From an uncultured Coriobacteriales bacterium (GTDB taxonomy: Bacteria > Actinomycetota > Coriobacteriia > Coriobacteriales > Atopobiaceae), in assembly GCA_946619045.1 (NCBI GenBank), contig CAMOLV010000003.1, forward strand, positions 1 to 33,501: a stretch of DNA of 33,501 nucleotides. Reading direction: 5' to 3'. Both the position numbers and the translations under genes were made by a program. The notes below the pieces were generated by a model. That model had not been told where the DNA came from. It did not search any database and saw only the letters and a program-made list of their open reading frames with translations. Shown here in pieces: positions 7,077 through 13,812 of the stretch. Each line of letters opens with the position of its first letter. Within the stretch, counting starts at the first letter, position 1.

Positions 7077-7427
7077 GGTGGGCGGGTACTGGCCAGCGGC
7101 TATCACCTTTCCGAGGGTGTCCTCGTAGTGCGGACAGTGGCCGAAGCACCCCCTCGTCAGCTTGGTGAGCACGGGGACTCGCTCGCCGTCTGCGGTCGTG
7201 ATCGTCTTTCCGCAGAGCGACCTCAGCGACCGGGTGAACACGTCGGCCCGCATTCCCATCTTCTCCTCGGCGGTATCGGCTGGCATCCAGCACTCGGTTC
7301 GGCTCCTGTCCTTCGGCAGGCCCATGACCAGCGCCGTGTAGGCGCATATCTCGGTACCCGTGGCACCTGCCTCGAGAAGCCCCCGGAGCATGGCGCTGCT
7401 GACCATGGTGAATGCGAACCTCGCCAT
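7074..7427 (-). CDS. Small winged-HTH-like protein, candidate replication initiator
   Basis: MARFAFTMVSSAMLRGLLEAGATGTEICAYTALVMGLPKDRSRTECWMPADTAEEKMGMRADVFTRSLRSL...; stop codon lies inside the last iteron. Confidence 0.6.
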   Translation of the reverse strand: MARFAFTMVSSAMLRGLLEAGATGTEICAYTALVMGLPKDRSRTECWMPADTAEEKMGMRADVFTRSLRSLCGKTITTADGERVPVLTKLTRGCFGHCPHYEDTLGKVIAAGQYPPT

Positions 7428-7431
7428 GGTT

Positions 7432-8388
7432 CTATGCGATTCCCAGCAGCTTCTCGGCTGCGGCCACCACCTCGGCCAGCTCGGGCAGCATGCGGTACTG
7501 CCAGATGAAGGCCGCAAGCTCGCCCTTGGCCTTCTCAAGCTCGCCCTTGCCCTGTGCTTCCTCTAGCTGCTTGCGCAGTCGGTCGTTCTCGTCGCTGAAC
7601 ATGCGGTTTCCGCTTTCCAGCTCGCGGGTTCTGCGCTTTAGGTCTGCGTAGTCATCTGGCACGACCTCCCGCACGACCTCCCGCTCCACCACCTGTTGCT
7701 TCTGGGCGAGGTCATACAGCTCATCGTTCTGCTTCTCGAGCGCAGCCACCTCGTCACGCATGTCGCTCAGCTTGCCCCTCAGCTCAGCTGCGTCGTGCTC
7801 GGCCTCGTCGCGCTCCTGCTCGGCCTGCTTCTGCGCGGCTTTAATGCGCTGGAACGCCTTGTTGGTGCTCAGCCTGCCCTCGTCCCAGTCGGCGAAGTCA
7901 GCGGGATCGAGCAGTTCTGAATTGTCGGCCACATAGAGCGTCTTGCGCGCTTGCTCGCCAGAGATGCCGAACTGTTCGGCGGCTTTGTCGCGGGCGCGAC
8001 CACTCTCACCTGTGGCAAATGTTTGCCGGAGGTCTGTACGTACTCCGCTCCGCTCCTTGGCTTTCTCACTCTCAATAGCCATCTGCCTACGGATGCCCTC
8101 TGCCAGCTCGGAGCCGGTGAAGTTGCGGCGAACCGTGTTCTCGGACAGCTCGATTTCAATGTCCTGAGCCTCATCCTCGGATTCGACCATACGGACGTCC
8201 ACCTGCGACCATCCGAGCAGTTTGCAAGCCCTCAGTCGGCGCTCGCCAGCCAGCAGCACGTGCCTATTGTTGATGGTGATGGGATTGAGCAGACCGTTCT
8301 TCTTGATGTTGTCGGCCAGCTCGTCAATGTCGCCGAAGTCCTTGCGGATTCGGTCGCCAACGATGATCTTGTCAATGTCTATAAGCAT
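7432..8388 (-). CDS. ParB N-terminal-domain (ParB/Srx fold) protein with long coiled coil
   Basis: 318 aa; MLIDIDKIIVGDRIRKDFGDIDELADNIKKNGLLNPITINNRHVLLAGERRLRACKLLGW. Confidence 0.88.
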   Translation of the reverse strand: MLIDIDKIIVGDRIRKDFGDIDELADNIKKNGLLNPITINNRHVLLAGERRLRACKLLGWSQVDVRMVESEDEAQDIEIELSENTVRRNFTGSELAEGIRRQMAIESEKAKERSGVRTDLRQTFATGESGRARDKAAEQFGISGEQARKTLYVADNSELLDPADFADWDEGRLSTNKAFQRIKAAQKQAEQERDEAEHDAAELRGKLSDMRDEVAALEKQNDELYDLAQKQQVVEREVVREVVPDDYADLKRRTRELESGNRMFSDENDRLRKQLEEAQGKGELEKAKGELAAFIWQYRMLPELAEVVAAAEKLLGIA

Positions 8389-8400
8389 GTCGCATGCTCC

Positions 8401-9315
8401 TTACTCGTAGCCGAGAAAGATTTCGGGGAATCTCTCAGGGTTCTTCCCGCCAGGAGTAAACGTGAGGCGCTTCATCTCGTCTCCGCGCATATAGGCGTTC
8501 CACGTCTTGATGATGTAAGCCGCAAGAACGCTGTGCTTGAAGACGCCCCTGCCGTGGCTTCTCATGTCGGCTGCGTTCTCAACAAATTTTTGCTGCAAGA
8601 GCCTAACGGGCATGCAGGCTGCGCTCTTTCCTGCAAGCTGCGCCACAAATTCGTTGAAGTTCTCGTCGCCAGACTTGCGGAACTCGTCAAACAGAGCGCC
8701 GAGAAGTTGAATAGGCACGCCCTTGTAACGATTCGTGACGAGCCGTATGGGCTGGATCAACGGCTCTATGCGGTCATCGTGCTGTTCATGGATGAACCTG
8801 CGTTGCGCCTTGATGGAGCGCTTCGTAGCATTGTTATCAAAGAGGCTTGTCGTGATGCCCATGTCGGCTTTGCGCATGAGAATCTTTCCGATCGTGGAGA
8901 CGTCGGTGTAGTTCTTGTAACCGTCCATCTTGATATAGTCGGCAAGATGACGCCTTGTGCCGCTGTCGATAGTGTCTTGGGTATCGCCTTGGACACCGCG
9001 AACAATTACGGCATCGATGGTTTTCCCTGTTTTGACGCAGGATGTAAGCCTGTGCTGCCCATCAAGGAGGTTCCCGTTGATGTCGAAGATGATGCTCTCG
9101 CCATTGAGCGACCACTCGTCGCCGCTCATGGACTCTTCGAGCGTGCTAAGCGGGACGCTCTTGATCTTGCGGTTCTTGACATTGGTAGCCAGCATCTTCT
9201 TCGCAGTCTCAGGTGTAATGCGTTCGACGCTCACGCTGACTTGCGGGTATTCATGCTCCACGTTCTCACCGTACACATACGGGAACGACATTTGCAGTAC
9301 ACTGTTGTTAGTCAT
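8401..9315 (-). CDS. DGQHR-motif / ParB-fold phage protein
   Basis: 304 aa; WSLNGESIIFDINGNLLDGQHRLTSCVKTGKTIDAVIVRGV. Confidence 0.8.
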   Translation of the reverse strand: MTNNSVLQMSFPYVYGENVEHEYPQVSVSVERITPETAKKMLATNVKNRKIKSVPLSTLEESMSGDEWSLNGESIIFDINGNLLDGQHRLTSCVKTGKTIDAVIVRGVQGDTQDTIDSGTRRHLADYIKMDGYKNYTDVSTIGKILMRKADMGITTSLFDNNATKRSIKAQRRFIHEQHDDRIEPLIQPIRLVTNRYKGVPIQLLGALFDEFRKSGDENFNEFVAQLAGKSAACMPVRLLQQKFVENAADMRSHGRGVFKHSVLAAYIIKTWNAYMRGDEMKRLTFTPGGKNPERFPEIFLGYE

Positions 9316-9382
9316 CGGTTAGTCCCTTCTAACCACCTTGCCCTCGCCCGTGCCAGCGGTCGGGGGCTTCTTTTATGCCGAA

Positions 9383-9401
9383 AGTTCGAGTTTCTCGTAC
9401 T
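9383..9401. promoter_or_regulatory. Candidate repressor operator AGTTCGAGTTTCTCGTACT
   Basis: Matches 17 of 19 positions of the palindrome at 10259-10277; upstream of the leftward gene starting at 9315. Confidence 0.6.
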
Positions 9402-9413
9402 CTCGCGGCGCAG

Positions 9414-9608
9414 CTACACCAATGCCAGCAGGTAGTCGACCTTCTTGCCATACAAGTTGGCCATGGCCACTAGCTTGTCGGCATCCGGCGAGGTCTCGCC
9501 ACGCTCCCACGCGTACAGCGTGGTGATGGAGACGCCCAGCTCGGCGGCGGCGCGTTCTGCGCGGACGTTGGCCTCCTCGCGGGCCTTGCGGTAGTTCTGT
9601 TGTGCCAT
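9414..9608 (-). CDS. XRE-family HTH regulator (Cro-like)
   Basis: MAQQNYRKAREEANVRAERAAAELGVSITTLYAWERGETSPDADKLVAMANLYGKKVDYLLALV; SD GGAGG upstream. Confidence 0.88.
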   Translation of the reverse strand: MAQQNYRKAREEANVRAERAAAELGVSITTLYAWERGETSPDADKLVAMANLYGKKVDYLLALV

Positions 9609-9839
9609 CGGTTCCTCCAATCGAAGTGATTACGCACGCATGGACGCATCCATGCGGCCTCGGTTGTCAGATACCCACCCGTTTCTTGCCATACGAGAAC
9701 ACGGGCAAATCGCTTGCAGTTGTCAAAGAACTCGGCGCTGTGCGCCCTGATGGATGGACACTGGCGGCAGTTCATGTCCATCCGTCAGGAAGCGCAGGTG
9801 GTGGAGTTTAGCCCCTCCACCGTGGGCTTTTGCGCCCCG

Positions 9840-10217
9840 CTAGCTGTTGCGGATGCAACCCATCACGCGGTTGTCTTTGGTGAGAGTCACCTGGTAAACG
9901 ACCTTGGGGCACCAGTCATAGGTGACCTTAAGCTCGCATCCGAGAACCTCGAAAGCCTCCTCATATGTGTGGAGACGGATTCCCAGTCTCTCGGTCTTGC
10001 GGTCGCGCATCTTGGCGTACTTGGAATCGGTTTCGTCCATGATGAGGTCGATTCCCTCCCAATAAGCCTCGACGCTGCCTTTCAGTGCCTCCCAGAGTTT
10101 TTCAGCCGCACCCTGAAGGGCACCGTCCTCAATCGCGTCGAACGTGTTCGCCAGCTCCTCGCGCGTGTAGGTGATGGACTCGAATTTCTGGCTGCGGATG
10201 TACTCGGCGGTGGTCAT
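9840..10217 (-). CDS. Hypothetical protein of immunity region
   Basis: 125 aa clean ORF upstream of the divergent promoter region. Confidence 0.7.
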   Translation of the reverse strand: MTTAEYIRSQKFESITYTREELANTFDAIEDGALQGAAEKLWEALKGSVEAYWEGIDLIMDETDSKYAKMRDRKTERLGIRLHTYEEAFEVLGCELKVTYDWCPKVVYQVTLTKDNRVMGCIRNS

Positions 10218-10258
10218 TGCGCGTCCCTTCTCTCCTTGTTTCTTGCCCTACACCTAAT

Positions 10259-10277
10259 AGTACGGGTTTCTCGTACT
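10259..10277. promoter_or_regulatory. Candidate operator AGTACGGGTTTCTCGTACT
   Basis: Inverted repeat AGTACG-N7-CGTACT in the divergent intergenic region. Confidence 0.65.
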
Positions 10278-10278
10278 T

Positions 10279-10298
10279 TTGCAAGGGTTTTCTTGCAA
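10279..10298. promoter_or_regulatory. Candidate operator TTGCAAGGGTTTTCTTGCAA
   Basis: Inverted repeat TTGCAAG-N6-CTTGCAA, 7-bp perfect arms. Confidence 0.6.
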
Positions 10299-10337
10299 TA
10301 ATTTACTTGACACGGATTTTTTACAAAGGAGGAGTCC

Positions 10338-10556
10338 ATGAGCCTTGGAAAGCGCATCGCGTCCATGCGAGGTTATCGCAGGTTCACGCAGGAGGAGCTG
10401 GGCGGCATGGTCGGCGTGTCGAAGCAGACAATGAGCGGCTGGGAGCACGACACGTCGCGTCCCAACGCCGACTACCTCCGCGCCCTTTGTGTCGCGCTCG
10501 GGTGCAGCGCAGACTACCTCCTCGAACTCACGGACGATTACCGCAGGGAAATGTAG
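10338..10556 (+). CDS. XRE-family HTH repressor (short CI-like)
   Basis: MSLGKRIASMRGYRRFTQEELGGMVGVSKQTMSGWEHDTSRPNADYLRALCVALGCSADYLLELTDDY; SD AAAGGAGGAG. Confidence 0.9.
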   Translation: MSLGKRIASMRGYRRFTQEELGGMVGVSKQTMSGWEHDTSRPNADYLRALCVALGCSADYLLELTDDYRREM

Positions 10557-10572
10557 AGACAGGAGGTACATC

Positions 10573-10782
10573 ATGAAGGTAGGATTCCGCAAGCCGTCCG
10601 TCAGCCGCTCGATTAAGGCCCGAACCACCGGGCGCGCGAAGCGGGCCGTCAAGCGCTCCATCGTGCCGTTCTATGGCCACAAAGGCATGGGGCTGCTCCA
10701 CCCGCTAAAGGCCGCATACGGCTGGGTCTACCGTCGCATATCATTTGGCTGGCGCGCGCTCCTCAACATGTTCAGGAAGTAG
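10573..10782 (+). CDS. Small conserved basic phage protein found near integrases
   Basis: MKVGFRKPSVSRSIKARTTGRAKRAVKRSIVPFYGHKGMGLLHPLKAAYGWVYRR; SD AGGAGG. Confidence 0.8.
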   Translation: MKVGFRKPSVSRSIKARTTGRAKRAVKRSIVPFYGHKGMGLLHPLKAAYGWVYRRISFGWRALLNMFRK

Positions 10783-10784
10783 CC

Positions 10785-11927
10785 ATGCCACGCCGCAAGA
10801 AGCGCAGCGCGTGGGGTTCGCTCACGCAGGTGGACTCGTCAACGTGGAGGATAAGGTACTGGGGCAAGGACTCCAACGGAACGTACCGCAGGATGAGCTG
10901 CACACTCCGCAACGCTTCCCGCCTCGACGCGGAGCGCCGCCGCTCCGAGCTGATGCTGGACCACTCCGAGGACGCGCCATGCCCCACGGTCGGGCAGGCG
11001 TGGGAGCGGTGGGTGCTGCCGTCCTACGAGCGGCGCGTGGACGAGGGCGGAATGTCCGCCCACACCCTCGTGCAGTATCGCGGTGCGTGGCGCAACCACG
11101 TGTCCCCGACGTGGGCCGACGTGCCGCTGGACTCCGTGCGGCCCCTGCGCGTCCAGCAGTGGCTCTCGTCGCTCTCGTGGTCTGCCGCCAACCAGGGCGT
11201 GAAGGTGCTCTCCGCCGTCATGGACGCGGCGGTGCGCTACGAGTGCGTCGAGCACAACCCGATGCGCGAGCGCTACCTCATGCCGCCCAAGTCCACCGTG
11301 TGCCCGCACGACGCGGGCATCTGGACGCTGCCCGAGCTGTACGGGGTCTGGCGCTCCGTGCGCGGCTCGTGGGTCGAGCCTGCGCTCATCCTCGCCGCGT
11401 TCGGTGGGTGCCGCGTGGGCGAGTCGCTGGGCGTGCTCGCGGGCGAGGTCGAGCTGCGCGAGGTGGGCGGCGTGGACGTGGCGCTCGTCTCCGTCGCGCG
11501 GCAGGTGGACAAGTCGGGAGCCGTGATCGACGCGCTCAAGACCGCCGAGAGCCGACGCGTCGCGGTGGTCGCGGGGAGGGCTGCGCTGCGCCTGTCCGAG
11601 CTGGCGGACGCACTGCCGCCCGACTGGTACCTCACGAACGACGGCGCGGGCGCACCGCAGGCTCAGGCGCGGCTCATGCGCCAATGGAAGGCCATGGGGC
11701 AGGCCCACCCGTTCCGCAACCTGCGCAACTCGTGGCAGACGTGGATGAGGTGGGACGCGGGCCTGCCGCCGTACTACATCGAGCCGCTGATGGGCCACCG
11801 CCTGGCTGGCGTGACGGGCCAGCACTACGACCGACCGACCGCCGAGGTGCTCGCTGGCGCGGTCGCGAGGGCCTATGCCGAGCGCCCGTGGGACGATGGA
11901 TGGGAAGAAATGGGACGGGAGGACTGA
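10785..11927 (+). CDS. int: Tyrosine recombinase/integrase
   Basis: 380 aa; AP2-like N-terminus (GSLTQVDSSTWRIRYWGKDSNGTYR), GGCRVGESL (Arg I), RNLRNSW (box II), LMGHRLAGVTGQHYDR (His and Tyr). Confidence 0.93.
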   Translation: MPRRKKRSAWGSLTQVDSSTWRIRYWGKDSNGTYRRMSCTLRNASRLDAERRRSELMLDHSEDAPCPTVGQAWERWVLPSYERRVDEGGMSAHTLVQYRGAWRNHVSPTWADVPLDSVRPLRVQQWLSSLSWSAANQGVKVLSAVMDAAVRYECVEHNPMRERYLMPPKSTVCPHDAGIWTLPELYGVWRSVRGSWVEPALILAAFGGCRVGESLGVLAGEVELREVGGVDVALVSVARQVDKSGAVIDALKTAESRRVAVVAGRAALRLSELADALPPDWYLTNDGAGAPQAQARLMRQWKAMGQAHPFRNLRNSWQTWMRWDAGLPPYYIEPLMGHRLAGVTGQHYDRPTAEVLAGAVARAYAERPWDDGWEEMGRED

Positions 11928-11990
11928 TGTTATAGCGTTTTACCTGCGGTTTTGTAGCCCGTTCTATACTTTTATATTGTAGCAGAGTCA

Positions 11991-12098
11991 TGTCCATACA
12001 TGTCCGCAAGTGTCCCTACCTGCTGTTTCGCACTTCGCGGCATTTCGGGACACGTCGAAACAAGCCGTTTCTGGCCCACTTGGGACGCGCTAGGGACG
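11991..12098. promoter_or_regulatory. Candidate attP arm-site region
   Basis: TGTCC at 11991, 12001 and 12011 (10-bp phasing), then inverted GGGAC at 12047, 12082 and 12093, directly downstream of int. Confidence 0.45.
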
Positions 12099-12099
12099 C

Positions 12100-12135
12100 A
12101 AAAAAGCGCCCCTCCCCGCGTGATGCGGGAAGGGG
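12100..12135 (-). terminator. Rho-independent terminator after the lysis genes
   Basis: Minus strand CCCCTTCCCGCATCACGCGGGGAGGGGCGCTTTTTT. Confidence 0.8.
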
Positions 12136-12142
12136 CTGTTTG

Positions 12143-12319
12143 TCAGCTTTGCGGGTAGACGAATCTCTTCTCCACGGTGTAGTACAGCGGCCTGTGCCGA
12201 TGGTGCTCGCGCTCGCTCTCGCCAGCGTCCACCGCCTCCTCGTAGGTCTTGAACGGGCCGCGCTCCTGCGTGATGCCGCGCAGGAAGTGGATGATCGTGT
12301 AGAACCTCGCAGCGCTCAT
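12143..12319 (-). CDS. Small hypothetical protein
   Basis: MSAARFYTIIHFLRGITQERGPFKTYEEAVDAGESEREHHRHRPLYYTVEKRFVYPQS; 4-bp overlap with endolysin. Confidence 0.6.
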   Translation of the reverse strand: MSAARFYTIIHFLRGITQERGPFKTYEEAVDAGESEREHHRHRPLYYTVEKRFVYPQS

Positions 12320-13134
12320 TCCGCCCACCGCCCGTCGTTGAGCGAGCGCTGCAGGCACTCGGCGCTGTGGTGGCCGAAGTCCCCGTCGATGCTGCCCTTG
12401 TAGTAGCCCCACGCTCGGAGCTGGCGTTGCAGCGCGTTGGTGGTCGCCCTGCCCCAGCAGCCGTCGATGATGCCGTCGTATAGCCCAGCGTCCCTCATGC
12501 GGCGCTGGACGGCCAGCACAAGCGAGCTTCCCTCGCCGCCATGCTCAACCGACCAGACGTTGCGCCTGTAGGAGTCCTCGGACTCGAGCTGGCCGCTGAT
12601 GATGCCGTCCACCACGGCCATGCCCATCTGCCGCTGCCACTCTCTGATGGTCGCGGGGCCGACCGCACCGTCCACGGCGATGGTGCCGCCCTTGGAGCCG
12701 TCGTAGTCGGGGCGCACGCCGATGGTGACTTGCGAGACGTAGCGCAGCTTGCGCGCCACCACGCCGCCCGACGTGTTGCCCTCGATGGCGTGGAACGACC
12801 AGCCGCCGTCCACCCACTCCTCGAACACGCCGATGTGGTCGCCGCCACGGTCGCCGTCCCAGTCGTAGCCCACCATGTCGCCGGGTTGCAGGTCGCTCGG
12901 CTCCACCTGGCGCGAGAAGCCGTCGCGTCGGTCGATTGCCACGGCGCGCGGGAAGCCCTCGCACGTCACGCCCGACTCGCTCAGGAGCCAGCTCGTGAAG
13001 CACGCGCACCACGGCGTGCTGCCGCCGTCCACGTAGGCCCACGAGCCGCCCCAGTACGCCTCCCAGTACTTGCGGCCAGACGTGGTGCCTATCTCGCCGC
13101 GCGCGAGGTTCAGCAGGTCTTGTGCGCTAGGCAT
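12316..13134 (-). CDS. Endolysin: CHAP-type amidase with C-terminal peptidoglycan-binding repeats
   Basis: WCACFTSWLLSESG...PGDMVGYDWDGDRGGDHIGVFEEW (CHAP-like Cys/His) plus DGIIDGCWGRATTNALQRQLRAWGYYKGSIDGDFG. Confidence 0.9.
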   Translation of the reverse strand: MPSAQDLLNLARGEIGTTSGRKYWEAYWGGSWAYVDGGSTPWCACFTSWLLSESGVTCEGFPRAVAIDRRDGFSRQVEPSDLQPGDMVGYDWDGDRGGDHIGVFEEWVDGGWSFHAIEGNTSGGVVARKLRYVSQVTIGVRPDYDGSKGGTIAVDGAVGPATIREWQRQMGMAVVDGIISGQLESEDSYRRNVWSVEHGGEGSSLVLAVQRRMRDAGLYDGIIDGCWGRATTNALQRQLRAWGYYKGSIDGDFGHHSAECLQRSLNDGRWAE

Positions 13135-13534
13135 TGCCGTCCCCCTTGTGCAGTCCGTCCTTGGAATGCGCGAGCATCTGATACCATTCCGTGTCGCTGA
13201 TCTCGGGGTGCATCTCGGCGAAAATCTCCATCAGGCTCCCCAGCTCCATGAGGATGAGCGCGACGCACACCGTTATGAGAACTGGCTGGAATCCCAGCTC
13301 GAGTCCGCCGAGGAGCATGGCGTCAACCACGTCGGCGGCGACCACGATGCCGAAGTTGCCCAGCTTGCGGATTAGCCCCTGCCTGAACTCGTGCGAGGAG
13401 AAGTCGTGCTGAATGAACCATGCGTTAAGCGAGCCGAACAGCACGTCCATCAATGCCAGAATCATCAGCCCGATGATTGCGACCTGCGCCTTGGTGTCGC
13501 TGACGGGCTGGACGAAGTACAGAAGCGGCTCCAT
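13127..13534 (-). CDS. Phage holin family protein
   Basis: 135 aa with several hydrophobic segments, MILALMDVLFGSLNAWF...; adjacent to endolysin. Confidence 0.8.
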   Translation of the reverse strand: MEPLLYFVQPVSDTKAQVAIIGLMILALMDVLFGSLNAWFIQHDFSSHEFRQGLIRKLGNFGIVVAADVVDAMLLGGLELGFQPVLITVCVALILMELGSLMEIFAEMHPEISDTEWYQMLAHSKDGLHKGDGNA

Positions 13535-13800
13535 TACTCGCCCTCCGTCTCAGGCTCGGGCGTCGGCTCAGGCTCAACCTCGTGCGTGTAGCACTTGGAC
13601 TCCATGAGGAAGCCGTCGGCGGTGAGCATCATGGCCGCGTGGATTGGCTTGGTCGAGTTGGCCGCTGCGGCGAGGATGGTGTGGTAGCGCGACTCGGCCT
13701 TGAGCCTCTCGTCGGGGTTGGAGAACGACTGGGACTGGACGCTGCCGATGGAGCCGTCCGCGTTGGTCTGGATTTCGATGACGAGGTAGCGGGGATTCAT
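13534..13800 (-). CDS. Hypothetical protein
   Basis: 88 aa ORF between tail and holin genes, acidic PEPTPEPETEGE tail. Confidence 0.65.
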   Translation of the reverse strand: MNPRYLVIEIQTNADGSIGSVQSQSFSNPDERLKAESRYHTILAAAANSTKPIHAAMMLTADGFLMESKCYTHEVEPEPTPEPETEGE

Positions 13801-13812
13801 GCTGTGCCTCCT

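Noticed and set aside
7951-9435. 494-aa plus-strand ORF opposite the ParB/DGQHR genes
   Set aside because: Shadow ORF; the minus-strand proteins have clear family motifs.
9470-9781. Minus ORF overlapping the Cro-like gene (MDMNCRQCPSIRAHSAEFF...)
   Set aside because: C-terminal two-thirds is out-of-frame overlap with the XRE gene; possible short N-terminal peptide but not supportable.
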